NCBI GenBank assembly: GCA_014297435.1
Contig: JACOQA010000002.1
Coordinates: 62,001-126,000 of the forward strand
DNA length: 64,000 bases
Source of the DNA: Candidatus Nanohaloarchaea archaeon
Lineage (GTDB): Archaea > Nanohalarchaeota > Nanosalinia > Nanosalinales > Nanosalinaceae
Direction: 5' to 3'
The notes under the pieces were generated by a model that ran no database searches, was not told the DNA's origin, and saw only the letters and a list, made by a program, of their open reading frames with translations. Positions 1 to 10,462 of this stretch are shown here, piece by piece. Positions within the stretch are counted from its first letter, which is position 1; every line of letters starts with the position of its first letter. A program made the translations under genes and the position numbers.

Positions 1-1857
1 AGTCTATTCGGCAGAACCTTCAGTGTTTCAAGCGAAACAAACGAGGACGAACTTGTTTTATTGACCGGTCAAAGAGATCTTGAGCTTAGAACCAACCAGT
101 CCCGTACAGTAACGGTTGATGGAACCGACCACACCTTTTCCGTTGTAAGCGTTAACGATGGACAGGTCGCTATGAGGGTTGACGGAGAGCTGGAACAGTA
201 TGAGGAAGACGAAAGCTTCGGTCTTAATGATGCGTCGATGAGAGTCGAAGAACTGATCGACTTAGAAGGAAGTAACGGCATCATACGTCTATCAGCCGGT
301 TCAACCCAGTTAACATTTAGTAACGGTCAGATAAGCTCAGGCGGTGAAGAAATATCCGGCTTAAGTTATTCAGCGGCAGGCGGCTTCAACGAACTCGAAT
401 CACTAAGTATCTTCATCGGAGCTACTGACGACGACAGCACCTGGATCAGGGAAGGCGAATCCTACACGTCCAACCTTTTCAGCCCTTCACTTAGCTTCGA
501 AGGGTTTTCGAGAACCGGAACAAGCTCTGTAGAAGTAAATTCCGGTGAAACCACACAGGTCAGCTTCAACACCTCGGAAGAAAGCGCCTCAATCGGTTTT
601 TCAACAGCAGTAGGAAACTCGACAGTTCTAGGACCTGAGGAGAACCAGACGATCGCAACTTACCAGAACCAGTCGCTTAACGAGGACGACTACATCCCTA
701 CGGATGCCTCAGGCATCTCAAGGCTTTGGAGGATAGAAGGTGTTGATGCCGACGAAAACGTTTCAGAAGGACAGGCTTCCCTGGAACTTCAGGACGAACT
801 ATCCGGCGCCTCTGCAAACGTCGAACTTGAGCCTTCAGAAGGCATTTACAAAGCTGAGAAAGTGGTTGACGGCAGAAGCTTCAGGTTTTACGTTACACCT
901 GATGAAGAGGTGAGTGCGGTCTGGGATCCCGATACAACACCGCTGTTTCCCGCACTCCAGTCAGGACAGTCCGCCGTAGCCATGATTGATGACGTGATGC
1001 TTGATTTCGAAGGCGAGAGAACTTTCAGGCTTCCCGCCACGTCTGGAGAACCCACAGTAACAATCTCATCCTCAAGCGATTCGGTTGAAGCTGTTTCAAG
1101 CTCTCCAGGTGTAGAAACGAGAACGGAAAACGACACAGTTATTGCAACAGTGGAAGGCGGTCAGGAGTACGGTTTCAGGATACAGGACGGTCAGGTAATG
1201 GCAGGCGCCTACTCCGACAACAACATTATCGACAACCCTTCTCTTTTGATCGTTGAGCCTTCGAACAGCGATAACCAGCAGGAATCATACGTTGTGGAGA
1301 CAGGAGTAGATGACGAGGAAGCAGTTGTCAACGAAGCATACTACTCTGGTTTTATTCAGACAGCTGAGACGGATGACGAGGAGACTGTGGGTTACGACCG
1401 TTTCGGCGCCCGCTCCTTGTACGATGAGGATGATGGAGGTTTCGAGCTTTCGATACCTGAAACACAGGCTTACGCCGAACTAGGCTTCACCACATCCACC
1501 AACCAAACACAGGTCGATGAACAAGATTCGACTCCTGATATCGTTTACAACGCTTCAAACCCTCAGGTTTCAGAGTTGAGCCAGGACTCGAATGTAATCC
1601 TTGTGGGCGGTCCTGCAGTAAACTCTTTGACCCAAGAACTGGCTTCACAGGGCGTAACCCTTCCAGCAAACCAGTACAGTTCAAGCGGATGGCTTCTCCA
1701 GTCAACAGAAGGCTTTGGAGGAAACGCTTTGATTGTTGCGGGAACTACCGCAGAGGACACTGCCTCAGCAGCGGATTTCCTCTCGAACTACAGGGAGAAC
1801 TCTGAAATGCTTCAAAACAGATCTCTGCTCAGAAGTACCGAGGTCGAGACCAACTAA
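1..1857 (+). CDS. S-layer-like surface protein, C-terminal part (5' end outside window)
   Basis: Frame is open from base 1 through the listed TTG at 61. Acidic secreted-type sequence; C-terminal NVILVGGPAVNSLTQELA region resembles archaeal S-layer C-termini. Confidence 0.55.
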   Translation, partial: SLFGRTFSVSSETNEDELVLLTGQRDLELRTNQSRTVTVDGTDHTFSVVSVNDGQVAMRVDGELEQYEEDESFGLNDASMRVEELIDLEGSNGIIRLSAGSTQLTFSNGQISSGGEEISGLSYSAAGGFNELESLSIFIGATDDDSTWIREGESYTSNLFSPSLSFEGFSRTGTSSVEVNSGETTQVSFNTSEESASIGFSTAVGNSTVLGPEENQTIATYQNQSLNEDDYIPTDASGISRLWRIEGVDADENVSEGQASLELQDELSGASANVELEPSEGIYKAEKVVDGRSFRFYVTPDEEVSAVWDPDTTPLFPALQSGQSAVAMIDDVMLDFEGERTFRLPATSGEPTVTISSSSDSVEAVSSSPGVETRTENDTVIATVEGGQEYGFRIQDGQVMAGAYSDNNIIDNPSLLIVEPSNSDNQQESYVVETGVDDEEAVVNEAYYSGFIQTAETDDEETVGYDRFGARSLYDEDDGGFELSIPETQAYAELGFTTSTNQTQVDEQDSTPDIVYNASNPQVSELSQDSNVILVGGPAVNSLTQELASQGVTLPANQYSSSGWLLQSTEGFGGNALIVAGTTAEDTASAADFLSNYRENSEMLQNRSLLRSTEVETN

Positions 1858-1916
1858 ACTTTTTCCTTTTTCTTCTTTTGATTAATTTAACTTTTTGCTG
1901 GCAAATAATTAGTTGA

Positions 1917-2612
1917 ATGAGCCAGGTCGATCTCTCCACAGAGGAACTCACCCGATACAAAACGATAGATTTTGTCCAAAGCGTGGAAGATTACAGGTTT
2001 CTGAAGAGTGAAATGGACGACGAGGCATGGAGGTTTGCCTATGAGTCAGGTCCAAAAATTATAGAGGAACTGATAGATATCGCGCACCATGAAGAACGTC
2101 CTGACAAAGTTAAGCCCAGAACCCTACTTTCAAACGTCGGTAACTGGCAAGAATACGAGAGAGGTAGGTTCGACCAGTTGATCAACGCACTTGAAGAAAA
2201 GAATGCTTTATCAACCGACAGGAAAGGTTACGTAGAACTAGGGAAGACAAACATGAGAGAATTAGCGAGTTATGATCATTCTCTGAAGGCTTACAGACTC
2301 GCAGATCACACCCGAACCAATGTAGATGCCGAAGATACTGTATTCGCACTGAGACATCATGAGGATCCAGAGGCAGTGGAGATTTACGGTCCGACCGTCC
2401 TAGGGATTCTGAGGAATCCTGAACTCGAGGAAAATGAGGTCAAGATGGCTGCAAACCTGGCTTTCGAGAACGCGTTCGAGGAAGTCGATACTAGACAAAC
2501 AGAATGTGCGATCGATTTTTTCGAAGACCTGGGTGTTTTTGATAGAGCTGAAACTTCTGAGATCGATGAAGTTGTCAACGGTTTAGAAGAGTTCTACGAC
2601 ATCAACCTCTAA
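1917..2612 (+). CDS. hypothetical acidic protein
   Basis: 231-aa ORF with ATG, acidic composition, fits between neighbours. Confidence 0.75.
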   Translation: MSQVDLSTEELTRYKTIDFVQSVEDYRFLKSEMDDEAWRFAYESGPKIIEELIDIAHHEERPDKVKPRTLLSNVGNWQEYERGRFDQLINALEEKNALSTDRKGYVELGKTNMRELASYDHSLKAYRLADHTRTNVDAEDTVFALRHHEDPEAVEIYGPTVLGILRNPELEENEVKMAANLAFENAFEEVDTRQTECAIDFFEDLGVFDRAETSEIDEVVNGLEEFYDINL

Positions 2613-2621
2613 ACCAAGTAT

Positions 2622-3830
2622 TTATTCGTACCTTAATGCTTCCGCCGGTTCTAGCTTGGCTGCTCTTCTCGCAGGTAAAACCCCTGAAACAGTTCCAATA
2701 ATGAATGAGAAAACTAGGGAACCTAGCAAAAGTTCAGGACCTAGGTAAGGGTTTATCGGTATGTTAACTGCCTGTGTCGCACCCCAGGAAGCTAGTGAGG
2801 AGAGCGAGGCACCTACCAGAACCCCTACACCTCCCCCGATCAAACCGAGCACTCCTGATTCGAGTATAAAGAGAAGCATAACCTGCCGGTTTGTGGCGCC
2901 TATAGCCTTCATAACGCCAATTTCACGTGTTCTCTGGGTTACCGCCGTATACATCGTATTCATTATACCGACTGCGCCTACAAGAAGAGAGATTGAAGCT
3001 ATTCCTATTACAACACCTCTTACAACGTTCAGTATGCTTGTGAAAGATGAAATCAGGTCTTCCTGGGTTGAAACAGTGAATCTCTCGTTGCCTTCCTCAA
3101 CGTTTCTTCTCTGCCTTAAAGCCTCTTCAACCTCCTCTTTGGCTTCTTCGGCTTCAAATCCATCTTGAATCCTTGCAAAAATCCAGTCGTACGTATCTTC
3201 TTCGGCTTCAAGCAGTTCTCTTGCGTTTTCTATAGGCAGTTGGACTGCGCCATCGATAGAGGGATCGCCTGTTGGCTTCAGTATACCCGCCACCCTGTAA
3301 GTCTTGTTCCTGACCTCTAACTGAGATCTTATACCTATATCAGTATTGAACTTATCAGAGATCGCGCTGCCGATAACTATGCTCGATGTGTCGGTAGGTC
3401 TTAGTTCTCTTCCTTCACCGACCTCCATCGCCCAACTTGTCTCAACTATCTGTTTCGCCTCGCCCATAGGAATACCTAAAACCACAACAAATTCTTTGTT
3501 ATCATCGTAACTGATCTGCGCTGTCTTGAATAATGCGCCTCCAGCCTCATCAACCGATTTTACATTCTTTATAGCCTGGAGATCCTCATCGGTTAAAGTA
3601 GAGCCCGAGGCTGTGTTCCCCTGGGTCTGATCTCCGCCAGGGTTGATGAAAAGTTTGTTGCTACCTATAGACTCGAACTCCTTCTCAACAGAATCCTCTA
3701 ACCCCTGACCCAGAGAGACCAGAGAAACAACAGCAGCTATACCTATGAAGATTCCTATGACGGTGAGCCAGGATCTTCTCTTCCTGTGGAGTAGGTTCCT
3801 AACTGCCAAAGTAAAGAAGTCGTTTATCAT
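2622..3830 (-). CDS. MacB/FtsX-like ABC transporter permease
   Basis: N-terminal TM plus periplasmic-type MacB domain; C-terminal GIMNTMYTAVTQRTREIGVMKAIGAT motif. Confidence 0.92.
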   Translation of the reverse strand: MINDFFTLAVRNLLHRKRRSWLTVIGIFIGIAAVVSLVSLGQGLEDSVEKEFESIGSNKLFINPGGDQTQGNTASGSTLTDEDLQAIKNVKSVDEAGGALFKTAQISYDDNKEFVVVLGIPMGEAKQIVETSWAMEVGEGRELRPTDTSSIVIGSAISDKFNTDIGIRSQLEVRNKTYRVAGILKPTGDPSIDGAVQLPIENARELLEAEEDTYDWIFARIQDGFEAEEAKEEVEEALRQRRNVEEGNERFTVSTQEDLISSFTSILNVVRGVVIGIASISLLVGAVGIMNTMYTAVTQRTREIGVMKAIGATNRQVMLLFILESGVLGLIGGGVGVLVGASLSSLASWGATQAVNIPINPYLGPELLLGSLVFSFIIGTVSGVLPARRAAKLEPAEALRYE

Positions 3831-5023
3831 CCGTGTCGTATCGCCTCCGCCGGTTCAAGCCTAGAAGCTTTCAAAGCAGGCAAAACACCTGAAACCATAC
3901 CCACAATGAAAGAGAAGAAGAGAGACCCTAAGATCAGTTCTAGACCTACGTAGGCTGTAATCCCTATGCCTAGCTGCGAGCTAATGACTGATGTTGCCGC
4001 CCAGCTAAGCCCTATGCCTATCGTGGCGCCCATAGCACCTCCAACCAACCCTATTGCACCAGATTCGATTAGGAAGAGCGTAAGGATCTGTCTTTTGGTA
4101 GCTCCGATCGCCTTCATAACACCTATCTCACGGGTTCTTTCAGTAACCGACGTGTACATAGTGTTCATTATTCCTACAGCACCGACAAGCAAAGAAATAG
4201 AACCTATACCAAGTAGTACGCCTCTGACTATACTTAACTGGTTGTTCAATGATCTTATCAGGTCTTCAGCAGTATTTGTAGTAAAATCTTCTTCACCTTC
4301 TTCAAGATCTCTTTCATTCCTAAGGTTTTTCTCAATATCCTCCTCAACTTCAGAAGGCGTATAACCCTCTTGAACCTTTACATTTATCGAACCGAAACTT
4401 TCAGGTCTATCTAAAAGCTCTCGTGCCTCCTCCATAGCCATAACTATGCCAGAGTCAACATTACGGTTACTAGAAGACTTACTTACACCAACAACTCTGT
4501 AATCATTTCCATTTATTTCTATTCTGGATCTAGGCTCCAGGTCTTGATCTTCCGCAATACTCTGACCTACAACCACGCCAGAACTGCCCGTAGATCTCAG
4601 ATATCTGCCTTCAGACACCCCTATATCCAATGTCTGCTTCATCAAATCTGAATCAGGATCTACACCGAAAATCTGACGGAAAGATGTCTCATCATCAATC
4701 TCAACAATTAAAGAGCCTGAAACCCTCCCCTCAACAATATCAACACCTCGAGTTCTCCTAATAGTTTCTATATCGTCTTCATCAAGTTTGGCGGCTGTAC
4801 CCGAAAATCTTTCTGCCACACTCCCGCCCCCGGGAGAAACATATACTTTATCGGCACCTATGTCCTTAAATTCATCTTCTATAGAGGTCTGGAGACCCTG
4901 ACCTATCGAAATAAGTGATACAACAGCCATTATCCCTATCAGGGTGCCGATTATTGTAAGCCAGGATCTCTTGTCCCTGTGCCTGATGTTCCTGTAAGCC
5001 AGTTTCAGGAAGTCAAGCAGCAT
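3827..5023 (-). CDS. MacB/FtsX-like ABC transporter permease (paralog of neighbour)
   Basis: TERTREIGVMKAIGATKRQILTLFLIESG motif; overlaps the next ORF by 4 nt. Confidence 0.92.
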   Translation of the reverse strand: MLLDFLKLAYRNIRHRDKRSWLTIIGTLIGIMAVVSLISIGQGLQTSIEDEFKDIGADKVYVSPGGGSVAERFSGTAAKLDEDDIETIRRTRGVDIVEGRVSGSLIVEIDDETSFRQIFGVDPDSDLMKQTLDIGVSEGRYLRSTGSSGVVVGQSIAEDQDLEPRSRIEINGNDYRVVGVSKSSSNRNVDSGIVMAMEEARELLDRPESFGSINVKVQEGYTPSEVEEDIEKNLRNERDLEEGEEDFTTNTAEDLIRSLNNQLSIVRGVLLGIGSISLLVGAVGIMNTMYTSVTERTREIGVMKAIGATKRQILTLFLIESGAIGLVGGAMGATIGIGLSWAATSVISSQLGIGITAYVGLELILGSLFFSFIVGMVSGVLPALKASRLEPAEAIRHG

Positions 5024-6207
5024 TATCTCTCTCGTCTCTTCCTCCAGTAGTAGATACCGCCGACAGCCAACAAAACAACCACGATCAACGGCATAATACT
5101 TCCGCTGCTTGTTAATCCGTATCTTTCAAGCTCCTTAGAAGTGTAAAGCTTGGCGTCGACCGTCTGTGTCTCGGATTTCTGGGAATCAGACTTGTAACCA
5201 ATTTCTACAGGTATCTGAAGGTTTTCCGCTTCTCCAGAAGCGTGAAGTCTGAGCTCGACTGTCTGGTAGTCATCAGGATCCATCTCCCCTATGTACTCAG
5301 AACTTGATGAAAGCAGTTCGAAGCTTTCTGACTCTTGGACCTCCAAGTCAACGAAGTCGGCTGATCCTTCCCCGCTGTTAATCAGTCTTAAGGTGACTGT
5401 TCCTGTCGAACCGGGTGTAAGTGTTCCGGCATCGTTGACCCCTAGCTTGAGATCAGGTTCTCCGCCTACAACTAAAGCAGTAGTGGAGTCAACTGAGAAA
5501 GATGTTCCTGCCTCGTTCTCATATTCAAGACCTAGAGGAAGTTTGAAGACACCGTTCTCAGCTGATTCGTCTACGTTAAGCTGGAAGGAGACGTTTCTGG
5601 ATTTTCCTGGCTCGATCTTCCTCAGATTAGCTATGTTTGAGTCGGAGGCAGCTGCTGGAACCTGTTCGGACCCTAGCTTGACCTCTATATTTTTGATCTG
5701 TGAATCAGCCATGTTTTCAAGTTTTACAGTCATAGTTTCTGAGGCGCCCGGCGCCACTTTGTCCGGAAACTCTACGTTCGAGATTGAGAGGATCGAGCTG
5801 TCGGTTCTAATCTCTACAGGCACTTTTTTCTCTAATTCAATGTTTTCTGAGCCTACTGTTGTCTTGAACTCGAGCATGTTTTCGCCGTGCACCGCGTTCT
5901 CATCCACTTTAGCTTCTAAATGTATCTGGCTTGACTCTCCTGGAACCAGTTCGCCTAAGCTCCAGGAAGTTTTGTCATCAGGGTCAACTGAGAAAGGATA
6001 GTTTTCGAGGAACCGGATTTCTACATCATTTGCGGCTGTCGATCCAGTGTTCCTTACTTCGAGCCATATGTCGGCGTATTCGGATGACTGGAGCGGCGTG
6101 GGCTCCAGAGTCTTTTTCGTGATTTCTATTTGGTTTGAAGATTGTGCGGCTGCGATACCTGTAAGCATCAGCAGCGAAACTGTTAGTGCTAGTGTTTTAG
6201 TTTTCAT
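5023..6207 (-). CDS. COG1361-like secreted protein with Ig-like/NEW3 repeats and C-terminal TM
   Basis: Signal peptide MKTKTLALTVSLLMLTGIAAAQ, repeated CARDB/NEW3-like domains, C-terminal TM followed by RKRRER; in operon with ABC genes. Confidence 0.8.
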   Translation of the reverse strand: MKTKTLALTVSLLMLTGIAAAQSSNQIEITKKTLEPTPLQSSEYADIWLEVRNTGSTAANDVEIRFLENYPFSVDPDDKTSWSLGELVPGESSQIHLEAKVDENAVHGENMLEFKTTVGSENIELEKKVPVEIRTDSSILSISNVEFPDKVAPGASETMTVKLENMADSQIKNIEVKLGSEQVPAAASDSNIANLRKIEPGKSRNVSFQLNVDESAENGVFKLPLGLEYENEAGTSFSVDSTTALVVGGEPDLKLGVNDAGTLTPGSTGTVTLRLINSGEGSADFVDLEVQESESFELLSSSSEYIGEMDPDDYQTVELRLHASGEAENLQIPVEIGYKSDSQKSETQTVDAKLYTSKELERYGLTSSGSIMPLIVVVLLAVGGIYYWRKRRER

Positions 6208-6922
6208 CGTCTTTCTCCTTGTTCTTCAGTTTTTCCTGGTTCTCAAGGTCTTCATCAGGATTTGTTTTTCCGTCAACTATTCTTACGATTCTATCAGCGT
6301 ACTCAGCATCGTTTGGATCGTGTGTAACCATTATTATAGTCTTACCTTCATCGTTAAGCTCTGTCAAAAGATCCATGATCTTGGATCCTGTCTCTGTATC
6401 GAGGTTTCCTGTAGGCTCGTCCGCCAGAATTATATCGGGATTGTTCGCGAGGCTTCTGGCTATTGAAACTCTCTGGCGTTGACCTCCTGAAAGCTCTGAA
6501 GGTCTAAAAGTTTTTCTGTCACCCAGACCTACTTCTTCAAGTAGTTCATCGGCTCTCTCAACCCTTTTCTTCTTCGGAGTGTTCCTGAAGATCATGGGCA
6601 GGGCAACGTTTTGGCGTGCGTTCATAGAGTTAATCAAGTTGAATTCCTGGAAGATAAAGCCGATTTTCTTGCTTCTCAGAAGCGCGAGCTGGTTTTCGGA
6701 CATCTGATTGATCTCTTCACCGTCAATATTTACTTCGCCTTCACTGGGAACGTCTAGTGCACCTATCATGTTCATGAGTGTTGATTTTCCCGATCCGGAT
6801 GGACCCATTACTGCAATGAACTCTCCTTCCTCTATCTCTACGTTCGATCCTCTCAGGGCTCTTACTATTGTTTCTCCGAGCTGGTAGTTCTTCTCGACGT
6901 CCTGAAGGCTGATTATGGACAT
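6197..6922 (-). CDS. ABC transporter ATP-binding protein (MacB/LolD type)
   Basis: Walker A GPSGSGKS, signature LSGGQRQRVSIARSL, Walker B IILADEPTGNLD. Confidence 0.96.
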   Translation of the reverse strand: MSIISLQDVEKNYQLGETIVRALRGSNVEIEEGEFIAVMGPSGSGKSTLMNMIGALDVPSEGEVNIDGEEINQMSENQLALLRSKKIGFIFQEFNLINSMNARQNVALPMIFRNTPKKKRVERADELLEEVGLGDRKTFRPSELSGGQRQRVSIARSLANNPDIILADEPTGNLDTETGSKIMDLLTELNDEGKTIIMVTHDPNDAEYADRIVRIVDGKTNPDEDLENQEKLKNKEKDDEN

Positions 6923-7044
6923 AGCTGTGTTCCTATAAGTTTGGTTTGTTTTCTCTGTCTTATAACTTTGAGACAGGCGTTCGATCTTAATCGAACAAAA
7001 AATGGGGTCGAGGTTATAAACGGTTGAAGCCCGAAAAAATCTGT

Positions 7045-7248
7045 ATGTCAGAGGAAGAAGAGATTGTGGATGAGCTTGAGCACGAGGTCGAGACCTTGGA
7101 TCACGAGTTTGAGGAGGTTAAGGAATCTGATGCTGAAGGGGATCTGAAGGATAAACAGGAGCGTGTGGAGGAGATCCTTTCAGAGGTTCATGAGCAACTG
7201 GATTTCTTGAAGCAGGTAAGCGAGGAAGAGCCCGTAGAAGAACAATAA
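7045..7248 (+). CDS. small acidic coiled-coil protein
   Basis: Internal ATG (MSEEEEIVDEL...) is a more likely start than the listed TTG at 7024. Confidence 0.65.
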   Translation: MSEEEEIVDELEHEVETLDHEFEEVKESDAEGDLKDKQERVEEILSEVHEQLDFLKQVSEEEPVEEQ

Positions 7249-7285
7249 TTTTAAAGATATAAACAAAAAAGCTATTGTGATACTT

Positions 7286-7705
7286 ATGAGACGCCTAGAC
7301 CGACAAGACGGCTTCGACGACCTCCGAGATCAGATGCAGAGAATGTTAAACCAGTTCCAAAACTTGGGTAAACAGGCAGGAGTCACAGGAGTACCAGTTG
7401 ACATGAGAGAGGAAGACAACGAAATAGTTCTAACCGCCGATATACCAGGCGTTACAAAGGACGATATCAATATCAAGACCGACGAAAATAGGCTTGAAAT
7501 CACAGCTGAAGCAAAGCAGGAGATTAAAGAGGAGAACGAGAAATACATCAGGAAGGAAAGAAGTTCGAGAAAGTTCTCAAGAAAGATTAGTTGGCCCACC
7601 AAGATAGATCCCGAATCAATAAAGGCTAAGTACGATGAAGGCGTTCTAACTGTTAGGGCTGAGAAAGAGGGGGACAGCGACGACTGGAACGTGGAGATCG
7701 AGTAA
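7286..7705 (+). CDS. hsp20: Hsp20/alpha-crystallin small heat-shock protein
   Basis: VLTADIPGVTKDDINIKTDENRLEITAEA and GVLTVRAEK alpha-crystallin motifs. Confidence 0.93.
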   Translation: MRRLDRQDGFDDLRDQMQRMLNQFQNLGKQAGVTGVPVDMREEDNEIVLTADIPGVTKDDINIKTDENRLEITAEAKQEIKEENEKYIRKERSSRKFSRKISWPTKIDPESIKAKYDEGVLTVRAEKEGDSDDWNVEIE

Positions 7706-8347
7706 CTAGACCTCTTCTAGGAGGTCCTCGCCCCCACCAAACATTCTTCCTTTGAATAGATTTTCATCAATCAATTCAACCATTTCCGACCCCTTAGCTC
7801 TTTCATAGGCTTCCTCCGTACACATGTAGCCTCCGTTCTCCGAGTAGTATGGAAGATCGTCAAGAATTATGGGTTCGTTTACAACATCGTTCCATGCCTC
7901 GACCTGAGGCGAGTAAGGGACCGAAATACCTGTATTAGCTTCTATATTGTCCAGAAGCCTTTTCATGTATTTATTCTGCTTCTCTGCTTTTCTTATAGGA
8001 TTAAAAGTCTCTTCGCTTTGTTCCCTTTCTTCTCGAGAAGGTATACGTCCGGGACTTTTCAGCTCTATCTTTGTTAGCTCTCCGGTAGGCACGTGTAGCT
8101 TTCCTGCATCTAGATCTCCTGCCCATCCTCTGCCTTCGGGTCCTGCCCCTACCTTAGATGCTATCTCGGGATCAACGTTAGAAGGAGTGTGATAGTATTC
8201 TTTGTCAACGAAATAGATTGTGTCATCCCTAAGACCGTCTTTAACCCATTCCTCGACCTTGAAGTCACACAGAACATCGTGCCTCAGTCTTCCTTCTTCG
8301 TAATTGGCGCCAGAATCGACAAATAGCTCAGGCTTCAACTCGACCAC
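7706..8347 (-). CDS. hypothetical protein
   Basis: 213-aa ORF, acidic, no family recognised. Confidence 0.7.
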   Translation of the reverse strand: MVELKPELFVDSGANYEEGRLRHDVLCDFKVEEWVKDGLRDDTIYFVDKEYYHTPSNVDPEIASKVGAGPEGRGWAGDLDAGKLHVPTGELTKIELKSPGRIPSREEREQSEETFNPIRKAEKQNKYMKRLLDNIEANTGISVPYSPQVEAWNDVVNEPIILDDLPYYSENGGYMCTEEAYERAKGSEMVELIDENLFKGRMFGGGEDLLEEV

Positions 8348-8404
8348 TTCTAAGGTCTTCCTGAGCTTTTGAAACCATCCTATATACTACAGCAAATGTG
8401 TTAT

Positions 8405-8830
8405 TTAATACTCTTTCGATTCAACTTGTTCCAGCTCATCAAAAGACGACGCAAGAACAGGTTCTATACCCGAGAAAACCTCATTATCAGGCGTATCAGA
8501 ACTAAAGAAATAATCCTCCGATAACTCATCATAGTCCCCTATTCTGGCGTTATCCGCGTTCGAAATGTACAACCGTGGATTGAAAACCTCCTCACTTAGA
8601 AGCACACCGGTAGACCTCAGGACGTCGACAACCTCGGACCTATCAACTTCGGCAGACTTGTCGTAAAACCAGCCTGCCTCAACCTTGTACGCATCATGAT
8701 CATACTTCAGAATATCTGCTTTTGAACCATTCGCAAGCCAGACGTCGCGTGTAATCAGGTCAAAAGAGCTTTCACCAAGCTCGGAAATTTCTCTCTCAAA
8801 CCTCCAATCCCGAACTTCTTGCCACAACAT
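8405..8830 (-). CDS. hypothetical protein
   Basis: 141-aa ORF, acidic, no family recognised. Confidence 0.65.
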   Translation of the reverse strand: MLWQEVRDWRFEREISELGESSFDLITRDVWLANGSKADILKYDHDAYKVEAGWFYDKSAEVDRSEVVDVLRSTGVLLSEEVFNPRLYISNADNARIGDYDELSEDYFFSSDTPDNEVFSGIEPVLASSFDELEQVESKEY

Positions 8831-8845
8831 ACCTATTTATTAAAC

Positions 8846-9868
8846 CTAAATTCTTTTACCCTCAACGGCAATCAACAGATTCTCGCCTTTTTCAACCTGA
8901 AAACTTCGGTCAAACTCTTCAAGAATATCTATAGAGCTCTTCAGATGGCTTGTCATCGACCTAACTTTTATTTCTCCGCCAAAAAGACCAAGATAAAGCA
9001 TTAGCTGATCAGCCATGTGTTCATCGACCGCTGCATCAGAGGAATGAAACTTCTTAAACCCCCGAACAGCTTCATTCGCAACTTCTTCACTCCTCTTTCC
9101 CTTTTCCCCCAAAACATCAAATCCGGCTACGGAGTTCTCGTAAACAGCTTTAACCACTAAAGTAGAACCTGTGGAACTGGTTTTCCTGTAACTTACGTTT
9201 TTCTCGACAGGTTTCGACATATGCGAATTCTTCAGTATTCTTTCGGCCTCATCTGCCTGCCTGTCCGCAACATTCTGCGATTCCAGGTCCTTAGACGCTT
9301 TCGAGTAAACCTCGAACCTTTCGAGTTCACCTCTCTCCTTTAATTCTATAGGCTCGAATTCACTGCTTTCAACCGTCAAATTGGCTTCTCCGTTGCCTGA
9401 AGGATAGTAACCGGTCTTTTCCAGATCTACTGAGGCTTTTAAACCAAATTTCTCCAGTAAAGGAAGCTTAATTTGTTTCAAGTAATCAATAGGCGGAGAC
9501 CATTTCACGTCCGTACCGCCTTTCCCGGTTAAACGGAAAGACCCGGAAAACCGTGTTCCGATAGGTATTACGGTGTCAAAAAGCAAAGTGATTGATCCTG
9601 CAGTCCCTATATTTGAAGTGAAAGATTCATTTCTTAGCTCCTGAGGCTTGAACACAAGTGAATCGGAGCCTAGTTCTGCACCTTCAACCTCTGCATTAGA
9701 AAGTCTTTGGACGGCCTTAACGCACTCTAGGTGCTGGTTTTTCAGCCCCGGATTCGACCTTGAACCCCTGATATTCTCCATCCGGAAAGCCTTGTTTTCT
9801 ACCGCGGAAAGTGTTAAAGCAGTTCTCAGGACTTGGCCGCCACCGTTTTCACCGTTTATCTCGATCAT
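8846..9868 (-). CDS. rtcA: RNA 3'-terminal phosphate cyclase
   Basis: MIEINGENGGGQVLRTALTLSA start and RGSRSNPGLKNQH motif. The listed ORF start at 10006 is upstream of the likely ATG at 9868. Confidence 0.93.
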   Translation of the reverse strand: MIEINGENGGGQVLRTALTLSAVENKAFRMENIRGSRSNPGLKNQHLECVKAVQRLSNAEVEGAELGSDSLVFKPQELRNESFTSNIGTAGSITLLFDTVIPIGTRFSGSFRLTGKGGTDVKWSPPIDYLKQIKLPLLEKFGLKASVDLEKTGYYPSGNGEANLTVESSEFEPIELKERGELERFEVYSKASKDLESQNVADRQADEAERILKNSHMSKPVEKNVSYRKTSSTGSTLVVKAVYENSVAGFDVLGEKGKRSEEVANEAVRGFKKFHSSDAAVDEHMADQLMLYLGLFGGEIKVRSMTSHLKSSIDILEEFDRSFQVEKGENLLIAVEGKRI

Positions 9869-9911
9869 GATATAGGTTGATGGCTTAAAGCTTTGAACCA
9901 GTTTCGGTTCT

Positions 9912-10433
9912 ATGGGCGACAAGTACTTCGACCTAGACCGAGATGAGCTTCTTGAGATGCTGGATTTTCTTGAAGAGGATGTCGAAAACGTCAGAAGGGT
10001 CGCCAAATTTATCGAGGAAAAAGATATCGACGCAGAGTTCCTTTTCCATGGAAAAAGCGAGTCAGCAAAGGATTCAGCGGAGAAAACAGATCTCGACCTT
10101 GATCAGATCGTGAAGACCCTGGTTTTCAAGACAGGGAACGACTTCGTTGCGGTTCTGTGCCCGGGCGACAGCAGAGTTTCCGAGCAGAGCCTGGAGGATT
10201 TGACAGGTTCGAAGGTCAGGATGGCAAAACCTTCGGAAGTGGAAAACCATACCGGTTATATTGTCGGAGGTGTTTCACCTTTCGATCTTGATATCGATGT
10301 TTTCATGGATATCTCGATACCTGAAAAGGACTTGGTACGCCCTGCCGCGGGCTCCAGGGTTGTTGGAGTTGAGCTTGAACCAGAAGAACTTGTTAGAGCT
10401 TTAAACCCTTCAATCGAGGATATATGCAGATAG
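9912..10433 (+). CDS. YbaK/EbsC-family aminoacyl-tRNA deacylase
   Basis: KTLVFKTGNDFVAVLCPGDSRVS and YIVGGVSPF motifs typical of YbaK/ProX domains. Confidence 0.88.
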   Translation: MGDKYFDLDRDELLEMLDFLEEDVENVRRVAKFIEEKDIDAEFLFHGKSESAKDSAEKTDLDLDQIVKTLVFKTGNDFVAVLCPGDSRVSEQSLEDLTGSKVRMAKPSEVENHTGYIVGGVSPFDLDIDVFMDISIPEKDLVRPAAGSRVVGVELEPEELVRALNPSIEDICR

Positions 10434-10462
10434 AAGAGTTGAGTTGTAAAGGTGGAACATAG

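Noticed and set aside
9869-10006. N-terminal extension of RtcA ORF
   Set aside because: Ser-rich antisense of the YbaK gene; canonical RtcA start is at 9868.
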